Shown here: in pieces, positions 1 through 7,546 of the stretch
Layout: every line of letters starts with the position of its first letter
Position numbering within the stretch: the first letter of the stretch is position 1
Assembly (NCBI GenBank): GCA_964461995.1
Contig: CAYWXL010000060.1
Span: 1 to 25,430, forward strand
DNA: 25,430 nt
From: JALSRK01 sp964461995
GTDB lineage: Bacteria; Acidobacteriota; Terriglobia; Bryobacterales; Bryobacteraceae
Direction: 5' to 3'
Notes under the pieces: model-generated
What the model was told of the DNA's origin: nothing
Databases searched by the model: none
The model's input: only the letters and a program-made list of their open reading frames with translations
Translations under genes and position numbers: made by a program

Positions 1-671
1 TCCTTCACCCAAGCTGCGGCGGTCTCCTCGGCGTTGCCGCCGATTTCGCCGATCATTACAATCGCGTGCGTGTCGGGATCGTCGTTGAACAGCTTGATGG
101 CGTCCAGGAACGTGGTCCCGATGATCGGGTCGCCGCCGATACCGATGCAGGTGGACTGGCCGATGCCCAGCCGCGTGAGCTGATCGACGGCCTCGTAAGT
201 CAACGTGCCCGAGCGCGAGACGACGCCGACGTGGCCGGGCTTGTGGATCGGCCCCGGCATAATGCCGATCTTCGATTTGCCGGGCGAAATGATGCCCGGG
301 CAGTTCGGCCCGATCAGGCGCGTGGAGCGCCCCTGCAGGAACTGCCAGGCCTTCACCATGTCGGCGGTGGGGATGCCCTCGGTGATGCAGACCACCAAGG
401 GCAGGCCAGCGTCGGCCGCCTCCATGATGGCGTCGGCGGCGAAGGCCGGGGGCACGAAGATGACGCTGGCGTTGGCGCCGGTGGCTTCCACGGCCTCGGC
501 GACGGTGTTGAAGACCGGCCGGTCCAGGTGCGTCTGGCCGCCCTTGCCGGGCACGACGCCGCCGACGACCTTTGTGCCGTAAGCGATCATCTGCTCGGAG
601 TGGAACGTGGCTTCCCTGCCGGTGAATCCCTGCACGATCAAGCGCGTGTTCTCGTCGATGAGTATGCTCAT
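1..671 (-). CDS. sucD: Succinyl-CoA synthetase alpha subunit, C-terminus cut off by window edge
   Basis: The alpha subunit binds CoA and carries the phosphorylated histidine in the TCA-cycle step that interconverts succinyl-CoA and succinate with NTP formation. The 223 visible codons begin MSILIDENTRLIVQGFTG and contain the family motifs CITEGIP, GPNCPGI and SRSGTLTYE, followed by GGDPIIGT. The protein normally has about 290 residues, and the missing end includes the catalytic histidine, which therefore cannot be checked here. The start ATG lies at 669-671 with a good ribosome binding site (AGGAAGG) just upstream on the minus strand. It follows sucC by 52 bases in the same direction, the usual sucC-sucD order. 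Identification is secure; only the end is unknown. Confidence 0.97.
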   Translation of the reverse strand, partial: MSILIDENTRLIVQGFTGREATFHSEQMIAYGTKVVGGVVPGKGGQTHLDRPVFNTVAEAVEATGANASVIFVPPAFAADAIMEAADAGLPLVVCITEGIPTADMVKAWQFLQGRSTRLIGPNCPGIISPGKSKIGIMPGPIHKPGHVGVVSRSGTLTYEAVDQLTRLGIGQSTCIGIGGDPIIGTTFLDAIKLFNDDPDTHAIVMIGEIGGNAEETAAAWVK

Positions 672-723
672 GGTTGCCTTCCTGCTCGGTTCCGGTCCGC
701 GCCACTGACGGCGCGGGAGCCGG

Positions 724-1881
724 CTACTGCGCCAGCTTCACCACCTTTTCAGCGGCGTCTTTCATACCATAGGCCACGGTGAAGTTCAGGCCGGACTCTT
801 GGAGAATCCGGCGGCCCTGCTCCACGTTGGTGCCTTCCATGCGGATGACCACCGGGATCTCCAGGTTCAGGTTCTTGGCCGCGGCGACCACGCCGGTGGC
901 CAGGACGTCGCAGCGCAGGATGCCGCCGAAGATGTTGATCAAGACCGCCTTGACGTTCTTGTCAGAGGTCAAGATGCGAAACGCGTTTTCTATCTGCTCC
1001 GAACTCGCTCCGCCGCCGACGTCGAGGAAGTTGGCTGGGTTGCCTCCGGCGTACTTGATGATGTCCATGGTGGCCATGGCCAGGCCGGCCCCATTCACCA
1101 TGCAGCCGACGTTGCCGTCCAGCTTGATGTAGTTCAGGTTGTATTTCGAGGCCTCGACTTCGAGCGGATCCTCCTCATTGAGGTCTCGCAGCTCCATCAG
1201 GTCCTTGTGGCGCCAGAGGGCGTTGTCATCGAGGTTGATCTTGGCGTCCAGGGCGTAGACCTTGCCGTCGGTGGTGAGCACGAACGGGTTGATCTCGGCG
1301 AGCGAGGCGTCGATCGCCTCGTAGGCCTTGGCCAGCGCGGTCATGGCCTGGGCGGCTCCGCGGACGGCCTGCGCCGGCAGGCCCATGCGGAACGCCAGCT
1401 TGCGCGCCTGGAAGCCCTGCAGCCCCATGCCCGGCTCGATGACCTCCTTGAAGAGCAGCTCCGGCGTCTTCCGCGCCACCTCTTCGATCTCCACGCCGCC
1501 GGCCGGCGAGGCCATGAAGACGTTCTTGCCGATAGCCCGGTCGAGCACGATGCCCAGGTAGAGTTCCTTGTCGATGGGCAGCGTCTCTTCGATCAGCAGG
1601 CGGCGCACGATCTTGCCCTCGGGACCCGTTTGATGGGTTACAAGTTTCATTCCGAGCATTTTGTCAGCAATGTCGCGCGCTTCCCGGGCGTCTTTGGCCA
1701 CTTTCACGCCGCCGCCCTTTCCGCGGCCGCCGGCGTGGATCTGGGCCTTGACCACCACGCTGCCGCCGATCTTCTCGGCCGCCTCCTTGGCTTCCTCGGC
1801 GCTGAACGCCACCTCGCCCCGCGGCACCGGCACGCCGTAGGAGGCGAGGATCTGTTTGGCCTGGTATTCGTGGATTTTCAT
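724..1881 (-). CDS. sucC: Succinyl-CoA synthetase beta subunit (ADP/GDP-forming)
   Basis: The beta subunit supplies the ATP-grasp nucleotide site and the specificity for succinate in the TCA cycle. The 385-residue product has the normal family length and starts MKIHEYQAKQILASYGVPVP. The glycine-rich loop GGRGKGGGVK lies near residues 52-61, the metal-binding segment LAEINPF near the end of the ATP-grasp fold, and the C-terminal ligase half contains NGAGLAMATMD, FLDVGGGAS and NIFGGI. The start ATG is at 1879-1881; the Shine-Dalgarno is weak (GGGACGGAAA upstream). It is the first gene of a minus-strand sucC-sucD pair and diverges from trpD across 58 bases, which must hold both promoters. I see no convincing -35/-10 pair there. 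Confidence 0.97.
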   Translation of the reverse strand: MKIHEYQAKQILASYGVPVPRGEVAFSAEEAKEAAEKIGGSVVVKAQIHAGGRGKGGGVKVAKDAREARDIADKMLGMKLVTHQTGPEGKIVRRLLIEETLPIDKELYLGIVLDRAIGKNVFMASPAGGVEIEEVARKTPELLFKEVIEPGMGLQGFQARKLAFRMGLPAQAVRGAAQAMTALAKAYEAIDASLAEINPFVLTTDGKVYALDAKINLDDNALWRHKDLMELRDLNEEDPLEVEASKYNLNYIKLDGNVGCMVNGAGLAMATMDIIKYAGGNPANFLDVGGGASSEQIENAFRILTSDKNVKAVLINIFGGILRCDVLATGVVAAAKNLNLEIPVVIRMEGTNVEQGRRILQESGLNFTVAYGMKDAAEKVVKLAQ

Positions 1882-1939
1882 GAGGTTTCCGTCCCTATGC
1901 TACGATTGCTAAGTAGCCCAAACTCACCACTATAGCATC

Positions 1940-2968
1940 ATGGCCCTGTTGCCGTTCCTGAACCGCATCCTCGCTGGGGAGCACCTATCTTCAGCCGAGG
2001 CCGAGGAGGCGATGAACGCCATCCTGGAGGGCGCCGCTAGCCCTGTTCAGATCGGGGCGTTCCTGGTGGCGCTGCGGATGAAAGGCGAGACAGCCGGAGA
2101 AGTGCTGGGGTTCGCTCGGGCGATGCGCGCCAAGGCGACGCGGGTGGACGCCGGGGGCGGGACCGGGCCGCTGCTGGACATCGTCGGCACCGGGGGCGAC
2201 GGGCACTCGACCTTCAACATCTCCACCACGGCGGCTTTCGTTGCCGCGGGGGCGGGGGTTCGGGTGGCCAAGCATGGCAACCGGTCCATTTCGAGCCGGT
2301 GCGGGGCGGCGGACGTGCTCGAGGGCCTGGGCGTCCGGCTGTTGGTGGATCCGGAGTTGATGGGCCGGGCGATCCGGGAAGTGGGGATCGGGTTCCTGTT
2401 CGCTCCGGCGCTGCATCCGGCGATGAAGCATGCCCAACCGGTGCGGCGGGAGCTGAAAGTCCGGACGGTGTTCAACATCCTTGGTCCGCTGACCAACCCG
2501 GCCGGGGCCGATTGCCAGCTCGCCGGGGCGCCTTCGCTCGAGGCCGCCGAGCTGATGGCCCGCGTGCTAGCGGAGCTTGGGCTCCGGCGCGCTTTCGTCG
2601 TTCACGGCTCCGACGGTCTGGACGAAATTACCCTGACGGGGAAGACCTACGCCTTCGAGGTGCGTGACGGATCGGTGACGCGGCGCGACTTCAGTCCGGC
2701 GGACTTCGGGCTGCCTTCGGCACGGCTCGAGGAGTTCCGCGGCGGGGACGCGGCCGAGAACGCGGCGATCGTCCGAACGGTGCTGGCCGGCGAAACGGGC
2801 CCGCGGCGGGACATCGTGCTGGCGAACACCGCCGCCGCGCTGGTGGCCGCGGGACGGGCCCGGGATCTGCCCGAGGGCGTGGCCGTGGCCGCCGAGTCGA
2901 TCGACTCCGGGGCCGCGCGGCGCAAGGCCGACGAGCTGGCCGCATTCACGCAGAAGCACGCGTCCTGA
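1940..2968 (+). CDS. trpD: Anthranilate phosphoribosyltransferase
   Basis: TrpD transfers the phosphoribosyl group of PRPP to anthranilate, the second step of tryptophan synthesis. The 342-residue length matches the family. The PRPP-binding signature GTGGDG is at residues 83-88, KHGNRSISS at 111-119 followed by CGAADVLE, and further family blocks GFLFAP, HPAMK and FNILGPLTNPA follow in order. The start ATG at 1940 has no recognisable Shine-Dalgarno (upstream CACTATAGCATC), so a leaderless or weakly initiated transcript is possible. No other trp gene is in the window, so this copy stands alone between sucC (divergent) and the dsbD-like gene (convergent). The 100-base convergent gap after it shows only short, unconvincing inverted repeats. 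Confidence 0.97.
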   Translation: MALLPFLNRILAGEHLSSAEAEEAMNAILEGAASPVQIGAFLVALRMKGETAGEVLGFARAMRAKATRVDAGGGTGPLLDIVGTGGDGHSTFNISTTAAFVAAGAGVRVAKHGNRSISSRCGAADVLEGLGVRLLVDPELMGRAIREVGIGFLFAPALHPAMKHAQPVRRELKVRTVFNILGPLTNPAGADCQLAGAPSLEAAELMARVLAELGLRRAFVVHGSDGLDEITLTGKTYAFEVRDGSVTRRDFSPADFGLPSARLEEFRGGDAAENAAIVRTVLAGETGPRRDIVLANTAAALVAAGRARDLPEGVAVAAESIDSGAARRKADELAAFTQKHAS

Positions 2969-3068
2969 AGTCCTCGCTCGGGAGTTTCAGAAACTTTTGG
3001 GGAGGTGTCCCGAAGCTGTCCGAGCACCCCATCGCCACCGCGCGCGGAGGCCAGGGGCCCACCCGCGG

Positions 3069-5039
3069 TCAGATCTGCTTCTCGAGAGGCGCCGTCAGGA
3101 ACGCAAGGAATTCTTCGGCGTCGCGCGTGAGGCCGGGGAAGGTGGCGACGATCGTACCGTCGGGCTTCACGATCGCGTAATAGGGTATGGCCACCGTCGA
3201 GAAGCGTTCTTCTTGCAGACGCTGGTTTCGCTCGGAGGCCTCGTCCGTGCCGTCAGTGTACAGTTCTACCCGCACGTAGCGCTCCAGCGCGGCGGCGATC
3301 TCGGGCCGGGTGAACATGTTCGCCTTCATCCAGTGGCAGTTGGTGCAGGCATAGCCGGTAAAGCTGATGAAGACGAGCTTGCCCTCGGCCCGGGCGCGCT
3401 CGAGCGCACCCTCGTAATCGTTCTTCATCCAGGCCAGCTCGCGCTGGGAGCCGCCGGCCATGCCTCCCATGGCGAAGCCTTCCGAGGGCGGCGGTACGTA
3501 GGCGTCCAGCTCGCCCAACCGGGCTCCGAACATTCCTGGAATCAGACTGACGGCAAAGACCAGGAAGGCCGCGGCGATCAACAGGCGCGCTACGCCCAGC
3601 GTTTCGGATCCGCTTACGCCCTCCAGCCGGACCAGCCCGAGCAAATAGAGGCCGGCGAGGGCGAACAAAACGATCCAGACGGCCAGGAAGCGCTCCCGGG
3701 TGATCAGGCCCCACTGCAACACTTGATCGACGTTGCTCAAGTACTTGAACATCGCCGCCAGGATGATGAAGCCGAGCACCACCTTGATGCGCGACATCCA
3801 GCCGCCGGCCTTCGGCAGCCGCTGGAGATAGGAGGGGAACAAAGCCAGGAAGAAGAACGGCAGGGCCAGTCCGACGGCGAAGGCCAGCATCCCCATCAAC
3901 GGCCGCGTCCCGCCGCTCGTGATCGAGGCCGCGAGCAACGTGCCGACGAACGGACCGACGCAGGCAAAGGCCGTAAGCGAAAACGTCAGCCCCATCAGCA
4001 GCGTCCCGACTATGCCGCCACGCTCTGAGGCCGCGTTCAAGCGCGTCAGCAGCCCGGAAGGAAGCCGGATTTCGAACGCCCCGAGCAGGCTGAGGCCGAA
4101 GATGAGAAAGACGAGGGCGATGAAGGCGTTCACCCACGGGTTCGAGCCGAGCTGCACCATCCCGAACGGTCCAAGCAGCGCTGTCGCGATCAGCCCTAGG
4201 GAGGTGAACAACACGATGATCCCCGCGCAGAAGACGAGCGCTTGCACCAGGCTCGCCCGGCGCGATCCCGTCTGCTGATTCAAGAAGAACGACACGGTAA
4301 TTGGGATCATCGGGAAAACGCACGGCGTGAAGATAGCGGCCAGGCCGAAACCGAAGGCGATGATGAGGAATCGGATGAGTCCCTCTTCGTCCACCGGCCG
4401 CGCCGGAGCAGGCGGTGGGGAGCCGGAAGCCGCGGGTGCGGGAGAAGCCGCGGTGGACGCCGGGCCCGTTCCCCCTGGTTCTCCGCGCGCCGCAAGAACC
4501 AACCCTGCGGGCAGCGTAGCCTGAACGGTTCCGGCCCCGGGCTCGATGCGCAGCCGCGCCGAGGCGGTCTTGCGCTTCGGCGGCAGGCACTGGGTCTCTG
4601 TGCAAAGCTGGTAGCGGACCTTGGCGGTCAGCTCCGTTTCGCCGGTGGCTGCGTCCGAGGCGAGGAAGATGCGGAAGACGAAGGTCGTTTCGCGGGCGTA
4701 GGTTTCGGTGTCGATCTGGAAGTTCGGATCGTACTTGGTAACCGGCGGCTCCTGATAGACCTCCCATCGCTCGACGGCGGCGTTTGGGACCAGCTCGATC
4801 TTGGTCGGGATAGGTCCGCCCGGCGGCGTGGTCGGCGAATACAAGTGCCAGGGCTCTTCCAGCTCGACGTGCAGCCGTCCCAGGATCACCGAACCCGGCG
4901 CGGCCGCGTCCGGCTCCAGGGCGAGGCTCCATTTGGCCGGATCCAGACGCTGCGCTCCCAGCGGCAGTGCGAGGATCGTTAGAAGGCCCGCGGCCAAGGC
5001 GGCGCCGTTAGTCCACTTTTGCAGCCAATTGCAAGGCAT
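3069..5039 (-). CDS. dsbD: DsbD-like thiol:disulfide interchange protein (three-domain)
   Basis: DsbD carries electrons from cytoplasmic thioredoxin across the inner membrane to periplasmic thiol partners. All three modules are visible in the 656 residues. There is a signal peptide (about 1-29, ending LPLGAQ), then a periplasmic N-domain with the cysteine pair C146/C151 (CTETQCLPP). After a Pro/Ala linker (about 185-217) comes a CcdA-like membrane core with C240 in FTPCVFP and C360 in AFACVGP. A C-terminal thioredoxin-like domain carries the C565-T-N-C568 centre. Every expected redox cysteine is present. The start ATG lies inside the last codons of plsX (32-base overlap), suggesting translational coupling; no nearer in-frame ATG precedes the signal peptide. 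Being downstream of yceD-rpmF-plsX is not functionally obvious. Confidence 0.93.
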   Translation of the reverse strand: MPCNWLQKWTNGAALAAGLLTILALPLGAQRLDPAKWSLALEPDAAAPGSVILGRLHVELEEPWHLYSPTTPPGGPIPTKIELVPNAAVERWEVYQEPPVTKYDPNFQIDTETYARETTFVFRIFLASDAATGETELTAKVRYQLCTETQCLPPKRKTASARLRIEPGAGTVQATLPAGLVLAARGEPGGTGPASTAASPAPAASGSPPPAPARPVDEEGLIRFLIIAFGFGLAAIFTPCVFPMIPITVSFFLNQQTGSRRASLVQALVFCAGIIVLFTSLGLIATALLGPFGMVQLGSNPWVNAFIALVFLIFGLSLLGAFEIRLPSGLLTRLNAASERGGIVGTLLMGLTFSLTAFACVGPFVGTLLAASITSGGTRPLMGMLAFAVGLALPFFFLALFPSYLQRLPKAGGWMSRIKVVLGFIILAAMFKYLSNVDQVLQWGLITRERFLAVWIVLFALAGLYLLGLVRLEGVSGSETLGVARLLIAAAFLVFAVSLIPGMFGARLGELDAYVPPPSEGFAMGGMAGGSQRELAWMKNDYEGALERARAEGKLVFISFTGYACTNCHWMKANMFTRPEIAAALERYVRVELYTDGTDEASERNQRLQEERFSTVAIPYYAIVKPDGTIVATFPGLTRDAEEFLAFLTAPLEKQI

Positions 5040-6036
5040 TCCAGCGGCTCAATTCCTCTTCGATTTGCCGGTTGACGCCCCCGGCGGCGTATTCGGCGGC
5101 GATGCGTATCGCATTCTTGAGGGCTTTGGGCGGTGATGAGCCGTGGCAAATGATGCAGACCCCTTTCACCCCCAGCAGCGGAGCCCCGCCGGGTTCGGAA
5201 TAATCGACCCGGCGCTTGAACTCGGCGAACGCGGCCCGCGCCAGCAAGTAGCCCAGTTTCCTTACCGGCGTCGCACTCAACGCCTCAGTTAGCATCTGAC
5301 GCATGGCGTCAGCTAATCCTTCGCTTGTTTTCAGAACAACGTTACCCACAAAACCGTCGCAAATGATCACATCCACGGCGCCGCTGTAGAGATCCCGGCC
5401 CTCGACGTTACCGACGAAGTTCAGCGGCAGCCCCTTCAGGAGCGGCGTCGTGGCCCGTGTGAGTTCGTTGCCCTTGTGCTCCTCCTCGCCGATAGAGAGC
5501 AGTCCGACGCGCGGGTTCTTCGTTTTCAAGATGATCCGGGAGTAGACCTCGCCCATGATGGCGAACTGCACGAGCATCTTCGGTGTGCAGTCCACGTTGG
5601 CGCCGACGTCCATGAGCACCGTGTAACGGCCGGTCACCGTGGGCATGGCCGAAGCGAGCGCGGGGCGGATGACGCCGGGTACCATCCCCTGAACGATCTT
5701 CGCCGTCGCCATCGCCGCTCCGGTGTTGCCCGCCGAAACCAAGCCCTGGGCGCGGCCTTCGGCGACCAGGCGAGAGGCCACCCGGATGGAGCTGTCTTTC
5801 TTGTTGCGGAGGGCTTTGGCTGCCGAGTCCTCCATGGTGATCCGTTCGCTGGCGTGGACGATCTCGATGGGCAGAGCCGAGACGTCGCCGTGCCGCGCCA
5901 GCTCGCGGCGCAGCACGTCCTCGCGTCCGACGAGGATGACTTTGAGGTCGTGGGACTTTACCGCTTCGACCGCGCCCGCCACCTCGTGTTGAGGAGCGTG
6001 GTCGCCGCCCATCGCGTCCACTGCCACCGTGACCAT
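5008..6036 (-). CDS. plsX: Phosphate acyltransferase PlsX
   Basis: PlsX converts acyl-ACP and inorganic phosphate to acyl-phosphate, the donor used by PlsY in phospholipid synthesis; it is a peripheral membrane enzyme. The 342-residue product starts with the hallmark MVTVAVDAMGGDHAP. It carries the family segments SAGNTGAAMA, MDVGANVDC, NVEGRDL, DVIICDGFVGNVVLK and GGAPLLGVKG. The length is typical. It sits 32 bases after rpmF in the widely conserved yceD-rpmF-plsX arrangement. fabH, which often follows plsX, is absent; its place is taken by the dsbD-like gene, whose start codon lies inside the plsX end. The start ATG is at 6034-6036. Confidence 0.97.
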   Translation of the reverse strand: MVTVAVDAMGGDHAPQHEVAGAVEAVKSHDLKVILVGREDVLRRELARHGDVSALPIEIVHASERITMEDSAAKALRNKKDSSIRVASRLVAEGRAQGLVSAGNTGAAMATAKIVQGMVPGVIRPALASAMPTVTGRYTVLMDVGANVDCTPKMLVQFAIMGEVYSRIILKTKNPRVGLLSIGEEEHKGNELTRATTPLLKGLPLNFVGNVEGRDLYSGAVDVIICDGFVGNVVLKTSEGLADAMRQMLTEALSATPVRKLGYLLARAAFAEFKRRVDYSEPGGAPLLGVKGVCIICHGSSPPKALKNAIRIAAEYAAGGVNRQIEEELSRWNALQLAAKVD

Positions 6037-6068
6037 GGTTCAGCGAGGCCCTCCGGTTCAGTGGCGGA

Positions 6069-6251
6069 TCACGTCTCGGGAACTTCGATGATCTCGCGGC
6101 CCTTGTACTTGCCGGTGTGGGGCGAGACCCGGTGAGGCAGCTTCGGCAGCCCGGTGTCCGGGCAGGTCGCCAGCCCAGGTTTCTTCAGCGCATCGTGCGC
6201 CCGGCGATTGCCGGTTCTCCTCTTGGAATGCCTGCGTTTCGGATTTGCCAT
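6069..6251 (-). CDS. rpmF: 50S ribosomal protein L32, lacking most zinc ligands
   Basis: L32 is a small protein of the large ribosomal subunit. The 60-residue sequence begins MANPKRRHSKRRTGNRRAHD and carries the C-terminal signature KLPHRV...KYKGREIIEV. Zinc-binding L32 proteins have two CxxC pairs. Here the first reads C30-P-D-T33 and the second S43-P-H-T46, so three of four ligands are replaced and one cysteine is left over. This should be a zinc-independent ('C-minus') form, but one visibly derived from a zinc-ribbon ancestor. AGGAGA lies about 12 bases upstream of the ATG at 6249-6251. It is 90 bases after yceD and 32 before plsX. Confidence 0.96.
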   Translation of the reverse strand: MANPKRRHSKRRTGNRRAHDALKKPGLATCPDTGLPKLPHRVSPHTGKYKGREIIEVPET

Positions 6252-6341
6252 GTCGTATCTGTCTCTCCTGTAACGTTCTGTTCGCGCGATCTCTGCCGAG
6301 GCCGGGAAAACCCAGAAACGATCCCTTGCCTAGCCGCGCCG

Positions 6342-6869
6342 TCACCGGGACGGTCGGAAGTCGCGCAGGACCGCCCACCGGTCGTCTATTGCCGCCGGGC
6401 GGCAATGGCACTCGCCGCGGTTGCGGTTGGCCCCGCAGATCGGACAGATGCCCCGGCATTCTTCGCAGCAGATCCAGTGCATGGGAAGCCAGAGCAAGAT
6501 CTGCTCCCGCAACACCGCGAGCAACTCCACGCCTTCGCCTTCGTAATAGCCGATCTCGGTATCTTCTTCGGTCAGTTCGAATTCTCCTTCGGCCGGACCC
6601 AGCGGAGCAGGCCGGTAGCTCAGTTCGAACTCCTGGTCAATCGCATAAGGCGAGGTTTCCAGACAACGGTCGCACTCGCCTTCCAACCGGCAGGTAATGC
6701 GCCCGCGCACACAGATCTCTTCGGTCCCGGGCAGCAAATGGGCCACCCCGGTGATGCGGAGATCATGATGTGAACGGAAGCTGGTGCCGCCAAGGTCCAC
6801 AGCCTCAGCCGGATAGACCTTGTCGAAACGGATCTCACGCAGCTCCAGCTCCCGGACCGACAGCAACAT
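6342..6869 (-). CDS. yceD: YceD/DUF177 family protein (23S rRNA accumulation protein)
   Basis: DUF177 proteins are linked to 23S rRNA accumulation and are typically encoded just before rpmF, as here. I place the start at the ATG 6867-6869 (175 residues, MLLSVRELELREIRFDK), preceded by AGAGGTG at short spacing. The frame stays open to 7139, but that extension is low-complexity, overlaps the neighbouring gene and lacks family similarity. Conserved cysteines are C60, C66 and C69 (LEGECDRCL) and a C-terminal cluster C134, C135, C138, C142, C145, C154 and C156 (ICPICGAN), as expected for this family and suggestive of metal binding. It is the probable first gene of the yceD-rpmF-plsX-dsbD run. Confidence 0.92.
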   Translation of the reverse strand: MLLSVRELELREIRFDKVYPAEAVDLGGTSFRSHHDLRITGVAHLLPGTEEICVRGRITCRLEGECDRCLETSPYAIDQEFELSYRPAPLGPAEGEFELTEEDTEIGYYEGEGVELLAVLREQILLWLPMHWICCEECRGICPICGANRNRGECHCRPAAIDDRWAVLRDFRPSR

Positions 6870-6908
6870 GCGCACCTCTGGCGGTGGGAGTCTTTTGCGA
6901 ACTCTTTT

Positions 6909-6914
6909 ATTATA
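6909..6914 (-). promoter_or_regulatory. Candidate -10 element for the yceD-rpmF-plsX operon
   Basis: On the minus strand this reads TATAAT, an exact sigma-70 -10 hexamer. It lies in an AT-rich patch (6898-6920) that stands out in the GC-rich background, about 40 bases before the chosen yceD start. No matching -35 hexamer is visible at 16-18 bases, so the call rests on the -10 sequence, base composition and position. Confidence 0.4.
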
Positions 6915-7018
6915 ACTTTGCTCGAAGTTCTCCGGCGCAGAACCCTTCTCAGCCAGAGCCACCGCCCCGGCGCGGGCCCACTCGAGAACTAGAGCCCCAC
7001 CAGCCGTCGGGATCGAGA

Positions 7019-7378
7019 TTATTGGGAAGCGTCGTAGTAGAACCGCTCGTGGACGATCTTGCCGTCCCGCCAGCGGCGCACCGCCACCTGGGCAGTCTTC
7101 TTTCTCGCGCCGCCTTTGAAGGTGATATCGAATTCCCACTCCGAGAAGGAGACGTCCCCGGCCGCCGCGACGGCTCCCAGCTTCGCTCCGTGGAACTGCT
7201 CCACATTGGCCAGGAACTGCTTTTCGAACTCGCGGTTGGCCTCTTTGCCTACCCGCGGCGGGTTGCTGTTCTCCTGCATCACGACGTCGTCGGCGTAGAA
7301 CTCTTCGAAAGCCTCGAGGATCTTGCCGGCGAGAATCATCTCGTTCAGCCGGCGGTCCAGCGCAGCTACATCACTCAT
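7019..7378 (-). CDS. SnoaL-like / NTF2-superfamily protein
   Basis: A 119-residue single-domain protein of the cone-shaped NTF2/SnoaL fold, a group including ketosteroid isomerase-like enzymes and many small-ligand binders. The pattern is typical: N-terminal helices (LNEMILAGKILEAFEEFYADDVVMQEN), a GKEANREFEKQF helix, then strands ending in VAVRRWRDGKIVHERFYYD. There is no signal peptide. The reaction cannot be deduced from the sequence. The start ATG at 7376-7378 is backed by a strong ribosome binding site (AAAGGAGAT), and a near-consensus promoter lies about 75 bases upstream, so it is probably well expressed. It may be monocistronic, since yceD, 149 bases downstream, has its own candidate -10. 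Confidence 0.8.
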   Translation of the reverse strand: MSDVAALDRRLNEMILAGKILEAFEEFYADDVVMQENSNPPRVGKEANREFEKQFLANVEQFHGAKLGAVAAAGDVSFSEWEFDITFKGGARKKTAQVAVRRWRDGKIVHERFYYDASQ

Positions 7379-7451
7379 TCCGATCTCCTTTCATCGAATC
7401 TCAGCGCCCCGGCCGGGCCGGCCGGAGCCTCTTCGCAAGGCGTCTACGCCG

Positions 7452-7480
7452 ATAATACTCGTTTAAACAACTATTGTCAA
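7452..7480 (-). promoter_or_regulatory. Sigma-70 promoter for the SnoaL-like gene
   Basis: Read on the minus strand, TTGACA (7475-7480) is followed after exactly 17 bases by TATTAT (7452-7457): a perfect -35 and a one-mismatch -10 at optimal spacing. It points at the SnoaL-like gene, whose ATG is about 73 bases downstream. The spacer contains the 8-base palindrome GTTTAAAC (7461-7468), which could be an operator or simply AT-rich spacer. It is the best promoter match I found in the window. Confidence 0.75.
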
Positions 7481-7546
7481 GACATGAAAATCCGCCGGGG
7501 AGGTGGCGCGCTGGGATCCGGGACGGTGGGATCGGCGCCCTCACCG

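Noticed and set aside
799..1935. 378-codon plus-strand open frame opposite sucC
   Set aside because: Antisense shadow of a full-length, motif-complete sucC.
1882..1939. TAGCAT/TATAGC-like hexamers between sucC and trpD
   Set aside because: No matching -35 at proper spacing on either strand, so no promoter is called.
3038..3047. CCGCGCGCGG palindrome in the trpD/dsbD convergent gap
   Set aside because: It has no loop and no U-tract; in GC-rich DNA such a palindrome is not evidence of a terminator.
3253..4932. 559-codon open frame in another minus-strand frame within dsbD
   Set aside because: Arg-rich out-of-frame translation; the dsbD frame carries all expected cysteines and membrane helices.
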